Assembly: GCA_023229245.1 (NCBI GenBank)
Contig: JALNZU010000022.1
Span: 1-60,160 of the forward strand
Origin: Bacteroidales bacterium
GTDB lineage: Bacteria; Bacteroidota; Bacteroidia; Bacteroidales; F082
DNA length: 60,160 nt
Direction: 5' to 3'
Shown here: positions 27,029 to 36,746 of the stretch, one piece after another
Position numbering within the stretch: position 1 is the first letter of the stretch
How the letters are laid out: every line of letters starts with the position of its first letter
The notes under the pieces: model-generated
What the model saw: only the letters and a program-made list of their open reading frames with translations
What the model was told of the DNA's origin: nothing
The model's database searches: none
Program-made: the position numbers and the translations under genes

Positions 27029-27847
27029 TTATTTTGAGACAACTTCCGTAAAGTTATCTATTTTCATTGGTATCTGCATGCCTTCTTGTTCGATAATGGT
27101 TTGTATGGTTTGATGCACCGCAGAATCTATCATCCACCCTGTGCGGATGTCTATTTTACTTTTACCGGTGATATTCCCGCTTATGTTGGCGTTTTGTCCC
27201 ATAATCTGACTTCCGCTTAGCGTTCCATCAAACGAAATAGTTGCCTGATTGCCTTTGATCTCTTCTAAAGTATAAGTGGATGTGATGATAAAGTCGCTAT
27301 TGGAATCAGGTTTAAACTCTGTTTCCCAACTTTCTCCTGGTTTGATAGGTTTGTTTGGGAAGACAATCATCATACCAGATTCAAAACCAGAGATATTGCC
27401 TTTATCAATCTGTAGCTCTGACCCTTCCGTATGGATTGGCATTCCGTTTTTTTCTATGGTGGTGTAGGTTACCGATTCGATAGCTGCAATCAACTGATTT
27501 GCAAGCTGTTTAACCATAGGATCGTCTGTCTCAGGATATTTACTATCCCATTTGAACTCCATGCCCATAGTGTTTTGTTTGATCTGTATCCGTTTGGATT
27601 CTATCTCTAATTTATAGCCTTCATTGATTTCATCGGCAATACGTATTTCCTGATCTACAGTAGAGTGCTGTTTAACAGTCATCGTCTGCCCCATTAACTC
27701 CATAGTGATGGTTTGTACCGAAACTATTTCAAGTGCATATTTTTTATTTACCTTCAGATTATAGCTCAGCTCGATATCTTGTAACGCAAACAGACTAATG
27801 CTTTTCAGAAGGAAAACAAAACTGAACAATAGGTAGCTTTTTTTCAT
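27029..27847 (-). CDS. DUF6263 family exported protein
   Basis: Starts MKKSYLLFSFVFLLKSISLFALQ at 27847, a clear signal peptide, and gives 272 residues. The mature part (LNVNKKYALEI-like opening, MELMGQTMTVKQ, EINEGYKLEIESKRI, PNKPIKPGESWE, ISGNITGKSKIDIRTGWM) is the strand-rich pattern of DUF6263, a Bacteroidota family of unknown role. It lies 100 bases downstream of dnaB on the same strand. Confidence 0.75.
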   Translation of the reverse strand: MKKSYLLFSFVFLLKSISLFALQDIELSYNLKVNKKYALEIVSVQTITMELMGQTMTVKQHSTVDQEIRIADEINEGYKLEIESKRIQIKQNTMGMEFKWDSKYPETDDPMVKQLANQLIAAIESVTYTTIEKNGMPIHTEGSELQIDKGNISGFESGMMIVFPNKPIKPGESWETEFKPDSNSDFIITSTYTLEEIKGNQATISFDGTLSGSQIMGQNANISGNITGKSKIDIRTGWMIDSAVHQTIQTIIEQEGMQIPMKIDNFTEVVSK

Positions 27848-27948
27848 GGAGTAGAGGGTTTTATACGATTGAAATTTATGTATGTCATCAAAAGGGATTG
27901 ATCTTAACAATATATTATCCTGAGAGTTTATAACAATTGTGGGAAATC

Positions 27949-29493
27949 TTAAAAGGGTGGTAGTTCCTGATCTTTATCTGGTGGTGTATCGAATCCATCA
28001 TCTAAATCTTTATTCATTTTTGATGGCATGGTTTGGGTTTTAGGTGGTATAGCAGCAGTACGCCTTCCTCCGATTAAGCTACGTGTTTGGGCTCTTTCTT
28101 CAAACTTGGTTATTTCACCTTTAAACGTTAGTTCAACGGTTGCTAACTGTCCGTTGCGGTGCTTAGCTATTTCAAGCAATGCCAATCCTTTCAGATTATC
28201 GTTGTTTTCATCTTCTGTCAGGCCATAATATTCAGGTCGATAGATAAATAACACCAGGTCAGCGTCCTGTTCTATAGCTCCTGATTCACGAAGGTCGGAC
28301 AGCATAGGTTTTTTCGAGCCTGCCCGTTGTTCAACCTGCCGGCTAAGCTGTGATAAAGCAACAATGGGTATGTTCAACTCTTTTGCTAAGCTTTTTATGG
28401 AGCGTGAGATGATGCTGATCTCTTGTTCCCGATTTCCTTTGTGGTCGCTGCCCGAGCGCATCATTTGCAGGTAATCTATGAACACTATTTGAATATCGTG
28501 TTGTTGCTTTAACCGCCTGCATTTGGCTCTAAGCTCAAACACAGTCAGCTGAGGTGTATCGTCTATGATCATTTTTGCATTGGTCAGCATAGATACTCCA
28601 GTGACTAATTGCTGCCATTCGTATAGAGCTAAATGTCCCTGCCGTAGTTTTTCGGATGGGAATCCTGTCTCGGCCGAGATAAGTCGGGTAACTAATTGAA
28701 TGGCTGACATCTCCAATGTGAAAAAGGCAACCGCTTTATCGTGTATGACAGCTGCATTACGCGCCATATTCAGTGCTAAAGCTGTTTTCCCCATCCCCGG
28801 ACGGGCAGCCAGGATGATCAGATCGCTTTTTTGCCAACCTTGTGTAACCTTGTCTAAATCAGTATAACCTGAACCCACGCCTCTGAGCGTTTGGGTGCTG
28901 TCTTTGGCAGCCTCAATCTCCTTGATTGCCAATTGAACCAAATCCGACATAGAAGCAAGGCTACCCCTTAAATTCGATTCGTTGATGGCAAACAGCTGCG
29001 ATTCAGCCTTATCTAACAAATCAAAGATATCCGTGGTGTCTTCATACGCATCTTTAATGATCTCGGACGAGATACGTATCATCTCACGTTGAATATATTT
29101 TTGAATCAGTATTCGGGTATGGAACTCAATATTGGCGGCAGAAACAACCCTATTGGTCAACTGGGAAATAAAATAAGGACCTCCTACTAACTCAAGATGC
29201 CCATTCAGACGTAACTCACTGGTTACCGTGAGTATATCTATAGGCTCCGATTTGGAAAACAACTGCTGTATGGCTTCAAATATGCGCTGATGGGCATCTT
29301 TATAAAATACCTCCGGTTGAAGTATGTCGATAACACTTGTAAGGGCGTCTTTCTCAATCATAATAGCACCTAAGACCACCTCTTCCAAATCAATGGCTTG
29401 AGGAGGGATACGTCCATGGCCAAGCATCATATCCCGCTGTTGATCAGATATATTGACTACGTATTTCGGGGTTTTTCCCAAGGCTTTTTCCAT
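27949..29493 (-). CDS. dnaB: Replicative DNA helicase DnaB
   Basis: Hexameric helicase that unwinds DNA ahead of the replisome. N-terminal DnaB domain at about residues 25-130 (PPQAIDLEEVVLGAIMIEKDAL), RecA-like C-terminal domain from about 190: Walker A AARPGMGKTALALNMA, Walker B IVFIDYLQMM, SQLSRQVEQR, SDLRESGAIEQDADLVLF. Full length at 514. A TATCTTTG box lies directly before the ATG (29498-29505), which would give a nearly leaderless RNA if used. Divergent from mpl. Confidence 0.97.
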   Translation of the reverse strand: MEKALGKTPKYVVNISDQQRDMMLGHGRIPPQAIDLEEVVLGAIMIEKDALTSVIDILQPEVFYKDAHQRIFEAIQQLFSKSEPIDILTVTSELRLNGHLELVGGPYFISQLTNRVVSAANIEFHTRILIQKYIQREMIRISSEIIKDAYEDTTDIFDLLDKAESQLFAINESNLRGSLASMSDLVQLAIKEIEAAKDSTQTLRGVGSGYTDLDKVTQGWQKSDLIILAARPGMGKTALALNMARNAAVIHDKAVAFFTLEMSAIQLVTRLISAETGFPSEKLRQGHLALYEWQQLVTGVSMLTNAKMIIDDTPQLTVFELRAKCRRLKQQHDIQIVFIDYLQMMRSGSDHKGNREQEISIISRSIKSLAKELNIPIVALSQLSRQVEQRAGSKKPMLSDLRESGAIEQDADLVLFIYRPEYYGLTEDENNDNLKGLALLEIAKHRNGQLATVELTFKGEITKFEERAQTRSLIGGRRTAAIPPKTQTMPSKMNKDLDDGFDTPPDKDQELPPF

Positions 29494-29649
29494 GTCTCAA
29501 AGATACAAGTTTCTATCAATCATAAAGAAAATTCTAAACTTCTTTATTTTTTTGAAGAGATGTTTTGTTGTTGATTTCCTATGCAAACAGATGTTTTTTC
29601 GCATGTTTTCTATCTATAAGGATATCTGACAAAATGTATTGAAAACCCC

Positions 29650-29657
29650 TACTTTTG
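29650..29657 (+). promoter_or_regulatory. -7 box upstream of mpl
   Basis: TACTTTTG matches TANNTTTG, 128 bases before the mpl ATG. No correctly spaced TTG upstream. Confidence 0.35.
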
Positions 29658-29785
29658 TAAAAAAAACGATTTGGTTAGCACCATACGTACAGGCTGTCGG
29701 ATCAGGTAATATTTCACGATCCCGGAACGGATAATAGCGATACGTGCAACCCAAATTATTCGTACTAAATGGATAAGAAATTGAT

Positions 29786-31138
29786 ATGCTGGTTCATTTC
29801 ATTGCAATAGGAGGGAGTGCCATGCACAATTTAGCAATGGCATTACAGGATAAAGGATACACGATCAGCGGATCGGATGATGAAATTTTTGAACCTTCCT
29901 ACAGCCGGTTGAAAAGCAGGGGGCTGTTACCGCAAGCTTTAGGCTGGTTCCCTGAAAAGATTCATTTACGGCTTGATGCCGTTATTCTTGGCATGCATGC
30001 CAGAAGCGATAATCCGGAGCTTCTCAGAGCACAAGAGCTTGGAGTGAAGATATACAGCTATCCCGAGTATCTGTATCAACAATCCATAGATAAGGAACGT
30101 GTTGTCATAGCTGGAAGCCACGGCAAAACGACCATTACTGCCATGATACTGCATGTGTTGAAGCAAGCCGGTGTTGACACAGATTATATGGTAGGAGCCC
30201 AGTTAGATGGCTTTGAGGTAATGGTAAGGTTGAGTAAGTATGCAAAATGGATGATCCTTGAAGGAGATGAGTATCTTACCTCACCTATTGATAGACGCCC
30301 TAAATTCCTGCACTATCACCCTCATATAGCTGTGCTGAGCGGTATTGGATGGGACCATTATAATGTATTTCCCAATTTTGATCAATACCTTGATCAGTTC
30401 AGGCAACTACTTGCTCAATTAGAGCCGGATGGACAGTTGTTTTATTTCGAAGAAGACGAAGTGTTAGAAAAATTATTAGCCGACTATACTCTTCGTTCTC
30501 AACCTTATGGCGTACACCCGTATCAACTCTCAGATAAGGAGCTTAGCTTGGTTGATCGCAATGGAGCGAAGTATCCGGTTAAGCTGTTCGGTAGGCATAA
30601 TTTTGCCAATATCTCAGCGGCTAAAGCGGTATGTAGCGCAATTGGAGTAGCTGATGATGTGTTTTATGATGCCATACAAAGTTTTGCTGGTGCTTCCAAA
30701 AGGATGGAGCAAGTGGCTGTCAGGGGCGACCGATATTTGTTTCGTGATTTTGCTCATGCCCCATCAAAGCTACAGGCCAGTGTAGAGGCGTTACGCGAAC
30801 GTTTCCCCAACCACCAATTGGTCATTTGTTTTGAGCTGCACACTTTTAGCAGCATGAGTGAAGGATTTATTGACCATTATAAACATACATTAGATAAGGC
30901 AGATGTCGCCTGTGTATTTTATGATTCTCATGCAGTAGCCATGAAACGGCTTCCAATGATGTCGGATAAGCGAATTAGCGAAGGGTTTGGAAGAAGTCTG
31001 CCGGTAATTAAAGATAGTGCAAGTTTGGTCAGAGCGCTGAAAGCTATATCTTCGGATAACAATGTAGTAGCTTTGATGAGTTCGGGCAGCTTCGGTGGTT
31101 TGGATGTGCAGGCTTTACTTTCAGAGATAGGTTTTTAA
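29786..31138 (+). CDS. mpl: UDP-MurNAc : L-Ala-gamma-D-Glu-mDAP ligase
   Basis: Peptidoglycan recycling enzyme that attaches recovered tripeptide to UDP-MurNAc. Mur ligase layout: N-terminal nucleotide-binding part (HFIAIGGSAMHNLA, ISGSDDEI), central ATPase with VIAGSHGKTTITAMI near residue 110 and LEGDEYL, LSGIGWDHYNVFPN, then the C-terminal part with FGRHNFANISAA and RDFAHAPSKLQA. The GGSAMHNLA and GDEYLTSPIDRRPKF wording separates Mpl from MurC. At 450 residues it is complete. Convergent with rho. Confidence 0.93.
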   Translation: MLVHFIAIGGSAMHNLAMALQDKGYTISGSDDEIFEPSYSRLKSRGLLPQALGWFPEKIHLRLDAVILGMHARSDNPELLRAQELGVKIYSYPEYLYQQSIDKERVVIAGSHGKTTITAMILHVLKQAGVDTDYMVGAQLDGFEVMVRLSKYAKWMILEGDEYLTSPIDRRPKFLHYHPHIAVLSGIGWDHYNVFPNFDQYLDQFRQLLAQLEPDGQLFYFEEDEVLEKLLADYTLRSQPYGVHPYQLSDKELSLVDRNGAKYPVKLFGRHNFANISAAKAVCSAIGVADDVFYDAIQSFAGASKRMEQVAVRGDRYLFRDFAHAPSKLQASVEALRERFPNHQLVICFELHTFSSMSEGFIDHYKHTLDKADVACVFYDSHAVAMKRLPMMSDKRISEGFGRSLPVIKDSASLVRALKAISSDNNVVALMSSGSFGGLDVQALLSEIGF

Positions 31139-31143
31139 ACACA

Positions 31144-31169
31144 AACGCCGCTACTAAGTGTGCGGCGTT
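31144..31169. terminator. GC-rich hairpin between mpl and rho
   Basis: AACGCCGC (31144-31151) and GCGGCGTT (31162-31169) form a perfect 8-base stem with a 10-base loop between two convergent stops. The T tract is weak on both strands, so it may stop RNA only partly. Confidence 0.55.
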
Positions 31170-31196
31170 CTGATAGTTTAGTTATCTGCTATGCGG

Positions 31197-33164
31197 TTAT
31201 CCATTCATAGATATTAAAAACTCCTCATTTGTTTTGGTGAACCGCATTCTGTCTTTCAGGAACTCCATAGCTTCTATGGGTGTCATATCTGCCAGATGAT
31301 TTCTAAGTATCCACACTCGGTTCATTGTATCTTTCTCCATCAGCAGGTCTTCTCGTCTGGTACTTGATGCGACTATGTCTATAGCCGGCCATATACGTTT
31401 ATTAGATAGGCGACGGTCGAGCTGCAGCTCCATATTACCTGTTCCTTTAAACTCTTCAAATATCACCTCATCCATTCGGGAGCCTGTGTCAATTAGTGCA
31501 GTAGCTATGATTGTCAATGATCCTCCGTTTTCTATTTTCCTTGCAGCTCCGAAGAATCGTTTTGGTTTTTGCAGTGCGTTGGCTTCCACCCCACCGGATA
31601 GCACTTTACCTGATGCGGGGGATACGGTGTTATACGCACGTGCTAAACGGGTGATTGAATCGAGCAGTATGACTACATCATGGCCGCACTCGGTTAGCCG
31701 TTTGGCTTTTTCCAATACGATATTTGCAATCTTCACATGTTTGTCGGCCGGCTCATCGAATGTAGAAGAGATGACTTCAGCCCTTACGCTGCGTGCCATA
31801 TCGGTTACTTCCTCCGGACGCTCATCGATCAATAGGATGATCAGATATACCTCAGGATGATTTTTGGCTATAGCGTTGGCTACTTCTTTGAGTAAGACTG
31901 TCTTACCTGTCTTTGGCTGAGCTACTATCAATCCGCGTTGTCCTTTACCTATGGGTGCAAACAAATCCATGATACGGGTTGAATGGGTGTTTTCGGCATG
32001 CCCGGTAATATTGAACTTCTCGTTTGGAAATAATGGTGTCAGAAAGTCGAAGGGGATACGATCGCGTATTTCTTCAGGTTGCAGTCCATTAATCAAATCA
32101 ACTTTTATGAGTGGGAAATATTTTTCGCCTTCTTTGGGTGGCCGTATTGAACCTCTTACTGTATCTCCGGTTTTAAGGCCAAAGAGTTTAATTTGTGATT
32201 GTGATACATATATATCATCCGGTGAGTTAAGGTAGTTGTAGTCGGATGATCTGAGGAATCCATATCCGTCTGACATAGCTTCAAGTACTCCTTCTGCTTG
32301 TACGATGCCATCAAACTCAAATGGTGGCTCTTCTCTTTTGGGGCGGGGCTGTTCACGCTGGCTGTCGCGTCGGCTGCTGGCATGATCGGCCTGGCGCTCC
32401 TGCGCATACTCCTGATGCCTGCTTCGCTGCCCGTCTTGAAAACGCTTGTCGTCTCTTCTCTGCTGCTGACCACGTCCTGAAGGTTGTGTACGTGCTATTG
32501 GATGTGACTCACGAGTAGGCGGTTGCTGCTCTCTTGGTGTAACCGGCCTATCGGTTGTTGCCATATCTTTTGATGGACGCTGGGATTCTTTTTGCTGATA
32601 ATGAATATCTTTTTGAGGTTTAACAGCTTGACCTTGCCTTCTTTCGTCAGGCTTGCTTGTACTCAGTGTCTCACCTTCCAAAGGTGTAAGGGTTCTTGAT
32701 GAAGGCTGAGATGCTGTGCTGGCCGTCTGAAATTCTTTGGCAGGTTTTTCTTTTGCGACTACGGGTTTTTCTTTTGCGACTATAGGCTTTTCTTTAGCAA
32801 CCACAGGCTCTTGTTTAATCTGATGGGTCATAGTAGTTGGTTTCTCGGTTTCTTTTGCAGCTGGTGTAACCGGCTTTTCCGGACGTGTGACAAGCTTTTT
32901 AGGCTCAGGCTTTACTGCAACGGCCTCCTTCTTCTCAACCTCTTTCTTAGGCTTTGTACGCTTGACAACGGGTTTCTCAACAACCACTTTGGGTGGCTCC
33001 GCTCTTTTAGGCTCTTTGACTCTGGGCCTTAAAGCTTGCTGATCAAGAATTTGGTAGATAAGGTCTTGTTTTAATAATTTTTCCGGCTTGGGAATATTTA
33101 ATGTTTTTGCTATTTCCCTCAATTCGCTTACGAGCTTTCCGTTAAGCTCAACTATATCATACAT
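31197..33164 (-). CDS. rho: Transcription termination factor Rho with disordered insertion
   Basis: Hexameric RNA helicase that ends transcription. The ATG at 33164 begins MYDIVELNGKLVSELREIAK, the Rho_N fold, giving 655 residues. Residues about 50-290 are a low-complexity stretch rich in Lys, Glu, Pro, Gln and Arg with repeats of V(V/I)AKEKP. Then come the cold-shock RNA-binding domain (GVLEAMSDGYGFLRS, YVSQSQIKLFGL) and the ATPase (AQPKTGKTVLLKEVA, LIDERPEEVTDM, DSITRLARAYN). Such insertions are known in Bacteroidota Rho and have been linked to phase separation. It has its own promoter at 33272-33301. Confidence 0.96.
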   Translation of the reverse strand: MYDIVELNGKLVSELREIAKTLNIPKPEKLLKQDLIYQILDQQALRPRVKEPKRAEPPKVVVEKPVVKRTKPKKEVEKKEAVAVKPEPKKLVTRPEKPVTPAAKETEKPTTMTHQIKQEPVVAKEKPIVAKEKPVVAKEKPAKEFQTASTASQPSSRTLTPLEGETLSTSKPDERRQGQAVKPQKDIHYQQKESQRPSKDMATTDRPVTPREQQPPTRESHPIARTQPSGRGQQQRRDDKRFQDGQRSRHQEYAQERQADHASSRRDSQREQPRPKREEPPFEFDGIVQAEGVLEAMSDGYGFLRSSDYNYLNSPDDIYVSQSQIKLFGLKTGDTVRGSIRPPKEGEKYFPLIKVDLINGLQPEEIRDRIPFDFLTPLFPNEKFNITGHAENTHSTRIMDLFAPIGKGQRGLIVAQPKTGKTVLLKEVANAIAKNHPEVYLIILLIDERPEEVTDMARSVRAEVISSTFDEPADKHVKIANIVLEKAKRLTECGHDVVILLDSITRLARAYNTVSPASGKVLSGGVEANALQKPKRFFGAARKIENGGSLTIIATALIDTGSRMDEVIFEEFKGTGNMELQLDRRLSNKRIWPAIDIVASSTRREDLLMEKDTMNRVWILRNHLADMTPIEAMEFLKDRMRFTKTNEEFLISMNG

Positions 33165-33271
33165 GAGTTTGAAATTAGATAAAAATGTGTGAAAATTATG
33201 AAGTTTTCGGAGAATTCCGAATAATGAAATCTTATAGTACAATAACCAGTAGCTTCGATGCTAAAGTGCAG

Positions 33272-33301
33272 CAAAGATAACCAAGTTTCATCGCATACCA
33301 A
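33272..33301 (-). promoter_or_regulatory. Promoter of rho
   Basis: Minus strand TTG (33299-33301), exactly 19 bases, TATCTTTG (33272-33279): a full match to the Bacteroidota housekeeping consensus. RNA would start near 33265, leaving a leader of about 100 bases. Confidence 0.7.
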
Positions 33302-33357
33302 GTTTTTTTTAAAAATAATGATCTCAAAAGGTGTTTTTATTATGTGTTGTTATAAGC

Positions 33358-33365
33358 TATCTTTG
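33358..33365 (+). promoter_or_regulatory. -7 box upstream of DUF4293 gene
   Basis: TATCTTTG lies 19 bases before the ATG at 33385. No -33 TTG at the usual spacing. Confidence 0.35.
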
Positions 33366-33384
33366 CCATAAAATAGAAAAAAAT

Positions 33385-33855
33385 ATGATACAAAGGATAC
33401 AAACGATCTATTTGATGCTGGCTACCCTGGTGGCTGTATTGGCATTCTTCTTTCCAATAGCTTGGTTTTATGGTACTTTACATACTATAGAGTTTTTTGT
33501 ATATGAGGTGGTAGATCATGTAAAAGATAATTTACCCGTATTGAAAACTGTAGCTCTCTTACCTTCAATTATCATTGCGGCTTTATTGATTTTGTTGCCA
33601 TTGTATCTGATCTTTCAATATAAAAAACTTGCTCAGCAATTGTATTGGATCAACTTGGTTATCTTTTTAGCTTTGGTTCAGATCGCTTTGCAGTTTTTCT
33701 TTTATATACCGGCCATCACTAAAACTGTATCTGCTGAGCCTACTTATTCATTTGGGGTTTTTAGCCCTTTGCTGATTATCGTATTCCTGCTATTAGCCCG
33801 AAATGGCATACGCAAAGACATCCGATTGCTGAAATCTATTGACAGGATCAGATAA
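33385..33855 (+). CDS. DUF4293 family membrane protein
   Basis: The ATG at 33385 gives 156 residues beginning MIQRIQTIYLMLATLVAVLA, the usual opening of DUF4293. Four hydrophobic helices are visible (about 8-28, 55-75, 82-105, 118-140) and the end RNGIRKDIRLLKSIDRIR is basic, so it should face the cytoplasm. The family is found next to rho in many Bacteroidota, as here (divergent). The function is unknown. Confidence 0.82.
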   Translation: MIQRIQTIYLMLATLVAVLAFFFPIAWFYGTLHTIEFFVYEVVDHVKDNLPVLKTVALLPSIIIAALLILLPLYLIFQYKKLAQQLYWINLVIFLALVQIALQFFFYIPAITKTVSAEPTYSFGVFSPLLIIVFLLLARNGIRKDIRLLKSIDRIR

Positions 33856-33998
33856 GTGTTATTATCAGGCTCCATTATTTTTAGTATTGAATGTTTAATA
33901 AGTATAGTTTCTGTTTCTATGAAGCTTTACTGATAAGAAAACACCCTGATATGAGTGGTATCAAGGCATTTTAAGCGTATTGTAAAAAGCAGCTTAGA

Positions 33999-34874
33999 TC
34001 AGAAAGTATAGCTCAGACCTAAACTGAATACTTCTTTGAATTGAGTTCTTGGGCCTATGTTGCCGTCTTTATCCATGATCATAATATCATCATCATAGAT
34101 CAGATGGGTGGCAATATTAGCATTTAGCCAACTATTTACCTTCATTGTTAATGCTGCTTGCCAATCCACGTCAATATTTTGAGGATTCTTCAGATAATCG
34201 GTAAAGAGTTCTAATTTGGTACCTATTTCAATATTTTTCGCTATTTCTTTGCTCAGTCGGGCAACCATTTTAGCACCTAACTCAAAACGGGCAGTATTGC
34301 CTGGCTCTACACCAAATGCACCTGCTTCGGATAGCTCTTCTTTAGTAACTACGGTGACTCTGCCTGTCAATGGGGCAAGACTGATAGTAAAATGTTCCGA
34401 AGGTTTCCAGTCCATTCCAACACCTATGGTGAAATAGCCGGGTGCTAATAAGCCCGAGATAGGGTGGGTAGAATCATTGGCGTAGTCAAATCCATTGGCA
34501 AATTGCGATTTGAACGAGAAGCCTAAACTATAAAATAGTTGTTCGGTAGCTTTTAACCCAAATTGAGAGCTGAATTCAATACGGTCATCAGTTTTGATTG
34601 GTTTGGAAGTGCCTATCACACTGTATCCAAGGGCAAGGTCTAAAAAATTATCCCATTGATGTTTACCTTTGGCATAATTGGCTTTATAGCTGAACAGCCC
34701 GAGTGTGTTCAAAGCGCTTTGACCACCGGCAGCCCAGTTGGATAAATGACTTTGTGAAAGATTTAAACCAATCTTTCCCTCCTTCTTCCAGTTGGAAGGC
34801 AAAGCTTCATCTTGTGCTGTGAGATGTGGTGTTACAAAAAACAGGGCTAACCCCCAAAGAATGTATTTTTTCAT
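33999..34874 (-). CDS. DUF3078 family outer membrane protein
   Basis: Signal peptide MKKYILWGLALFFVTPHLTAQ, then 270 residues of alternating strands: WKKEGKIGLNLSQSHLSNWAAGGQSALN is the DUF3078 signature, followed by QWDNFLDLALGYS, DRIEFSSQFGLKA and a C-terminal FSLGLSYTF ending in Phe, as barrels do. Probably an outer membrane beta-barrel of unknown role. It is 34 bases downstream of the TonB_C gene on the same strand and convergent with DUF4293. Confidence 0.82.
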   Translation of the reverse strand: MKKYILWGLALFFVTPHLTAQDEALPSNWKKEGKIGLNLSQSHLSNWAAGGQSALNTLGLFSYKANYAKGKHQWDNFLDLALGYSVIGTSKPIKTDDRIEFSSQFGLKATEQLFYSLGFSFKSQFANGFDYANDSTHPISGLLAPGYFTIGVGMDWKPSEHFTISLAPLTGRVTVVTKEELSEAGAFGVEPGNTARFELGAKMVARLSKEIAKNIEIGTKLELFTDYLKNPQNIDVDWQAALTMKVNSWLNANIATHLIYDDDIMIMDKDGNIGPRTQFKEVFSLGLSYTF

Positions 34875-34908
34875 AGTGCAGATTTATTATTCTAATTCGG
34901 TATTAATT

Positions 34909-35709
34909 TTAGAGCCCGCTGGCTTGTCTGTTTGGAATGGGCTGCTGCCGTGCATCCTCCAACTTAAATGTAATATGTAAATAAGAGTACGAACGTACTG
35001 CCATCCCTGCCCGTATCCCGGGCTTCCATCGAATGGATTGCAAGATACGTATGGCTTCCTGATCACAACCTCCACCCACAGCCTCAGTGACTTGTATGTT
35101 GGATACTATCCCATCCGTTTCTATCACAAAATCTAAACGAACAGTGCCTGTGATATCCAACTTCGCAGCAGCCTCAGGATACTGTAACTGCTGCTGAACA
35201 TACCATTTCAGACTTATGGTGCTATCTGGAAGAAGTGGCTGAGCTTGCATATCAAGGGCGGCAAAATTATAAATATTTCGGTTTGTATCCTGTTCTATCT
35301 CAAAAATTCCTGGAAGCTCGTATCCTCTCTCTTTTACAATACGTTGGTAGTGCCTTTTATTGAATGTAAGGCTCATAGTTTTCTGATCAAGCTGTGGCAC
35401 CCCATTTTTTTTGCTTGGAAACCATATTAACAAAGAGATCAGGCGTATTGCCTCACGGTCTAAAGAAGGGAATACACTTTTTTTTAGGTGAAAGTCAAAA
35501 GGGAATCCTGCAGTGTCTATCTTAAAAGTTACTTCAACCTTACCCGATTTGTTTAAGTCATAAGCGTCTGAAGGATAGACCATAGCCGCATCAAAGAAAT
35601 TTTTTATCAGGATTTTTGATGCAACCGGCTTAGCAGGCTCGTAATATTGTCCGAAGACATTAGTAGCCAATAACAAGAGATACAAGATAGTCCATCTTTT
35701 AAAAGGCAT
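34909..35709 (-). CDS. Periplasmic protein with two TonB C-terminal domains
   Basis: A signal peptide (MPFKRWTILYLLLLATNVFGQ) is followed by two TonB_C-like domains: a weak one at about 45-115 (GKVEVTFKIDTAGFPFDFHL, LDREAIRLI) and a good one at about 165-255 (VQQQLQYPEAAAKLDITGTV, FVIETDGIVSNI, GCDQEAIRILQSIRWKPG, VRSYSYLHITFKL). The YP..A....I.G.V and W.PG signatures are present. There is no Pro-rich linker or clear membrane anchor after cleavage, so it is unlikely to be the energy-transducing TonB itself. Confidence 0.8.
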   Translation of the reverse strand: MPFKRWTILYLLLLATNVFGQYYEPAKPVASKILIKNFFDAAMVYPSDAYDLNKSGKVEVTFKIDTAGFPFDFHLKKSVFPSLDREAIRLISLLIWFPSKKNGVPQLDQKTMSLTFNKRHYQRIVKERGYELPGIFEIEQDTNRNIYNFAALDMQAQPLLPDSTISLKWYVQQQLQYPEAAAKLDITGTVRLDFVIETDGIVSNIQVTEAVGGGCDQEAIRILQSIRWKPGIRAGMAVRSYSYLHITFKLEDARQQPIPNRQASGL

Positions 35710-35904
35710 ATTTTTTTGCTGTAAAGTTACAATGGAATTTGTTCCAAAGCCAGTAAAAACTCATTGATGTATGTTCTATGATCAGTAAAGTAGCAGAAAA
35801 GAATGTAATTTAGCCAGCTGAGGGTAAAAGCGGAATTCTATTTAGTTACCACTTACCTTCAATATATGTGTCAAATAAAAGCTGTATTAAAATAAGGTGC
35901 TTTC

Positions 35905-36672
35905 ATGTCAAATGCTTCTACACGATCGAATGAATTTATTTATGGTATCTGGCCTGTTATTGAAGCTTTAAGGGCAGGCACCGAAATAGAAAAACTACTG
36001 CTTCAGTCGGGTGTACGTTCGCCACAATTGTCTGAAATCATGGGATTGGCCAAGAGGTTATCTGTTCCGTTTCAGTGGGTTCCACCCGAGAAGTTAAACC
36101 GTATCACCCGTAAAAACCATCAAGGAGTAATTGCCTTTATGGCTTCGGTTGAATATCAAAAGATAGAGCATCTGCTTCCTTTGTTGTTCGAAGCTGGTAT
36201 AGACCCTTTTTTACTGCTTTTAGACAAAATCACTGATGTGCGGAATATAGGTGCTATAGCACGTACTGCCGAAGCAGCTGGTGTGCATGCGTTACTGATC
36301 CCTGCACGTGGAAGTGCACTCATAGGGGCTGATGCGGTAAAAGCCTCGGCAGGTGCGTTGACCAGAATAAATATTTGCAGAGAAGATAATCTGAAAGATA
36401 CCATAGGCTTGTTGAAAGAGAGTGGAGTAAAAGTCGTTGCTATTAGCGAAAAAACGGATCGTTTAATTTGGCAGTCAGACTTAAAAGGTCCTATAGCTCT
36501 TTTATTAGGGTCTGAAGATCAAGGTGTTTCACCTGCCTATTTGGAGCTTGCTGATGAAAAGCTAAGCATCCCGATGTTGGGTGAGATCAGATCGCTAAAT
36601 GTTTCGGTAGCTGCCGGAATCGCTTGTTATGAAGTGGTACGCAACCGCATGTATCTGCCATCAGTAGAGTAG
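35905..36672 (+). CDS. rlmB: 23S rRNA (guanosine-2'-O-)-methyltransferase RlmB
   Basis: SpoU-family enzyme that methylates G2251-type positions of 23S rRNA. N-terminal substrate-binding domain (FIYGIWPVIEALRAGTEIEK, KNHQGVIAFMA), then the SPOUT knot: LLLDKITDVRNIGAIARTAEAAG, VKASAGALTRI, LLLGSEDQGVSPAYLE, IPMLGEIRSLNVSVAAGIACYE. All three conserved motifs are intact and 255 residues is normal. It is convergent with rplS over a shared terminator. Confidence 0.92.
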   Translation: MSNASTRSNEFIYGIWPVIEALRAGTEIEKLLLQSGVRSPQLSEIMGLAKRLSVPFQWVPPEKLNRITRKNHQGVIAFMASVEYQKIEHLLPLLFEAGIDPFLLLLDKITDVRNIGAIARTAEAAGVHALLIPARGSALIGADAVKASAGALTRINICREDNLKDTIGLLKESGVKVVAISEKTDRLIWQSDLKGPIALLLGSEDQGVSPAYLELADEKLSIPMLGEIRSLNVSVAAGIACYEVVRNRMYLPSVE

Positions 36673-36695
36673 TAGATAGGATGGCACAGGCAATC

Positions 36696-36731
36696 AAAAA
36701 ATCCCAATTGAAGTTCAATCGGGATTTTTTT
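36696..36731. terminator. Bidirectional terminator between rlmB and rplS
   Basis: A run of A (36696-36701), TCCC..ATTG, loop AAGTT (36711-36715), CAAT..GGGA and a run of T (36725-36731) give a stem with U-tracts on both strands, 25 bases after rlmB and 15 after rplS. Confidence 0.85.
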
Positions 36732-36746
36732 AAACTATATTGTTTC

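Noticed and set aside
33905..33980. Possible terminator between DUF4293 and DUF3078 (CCCTGATA / TATCAAGG)
   Set aside because: The stem needs a bulge, is short, and the T-run is weak on both strands.
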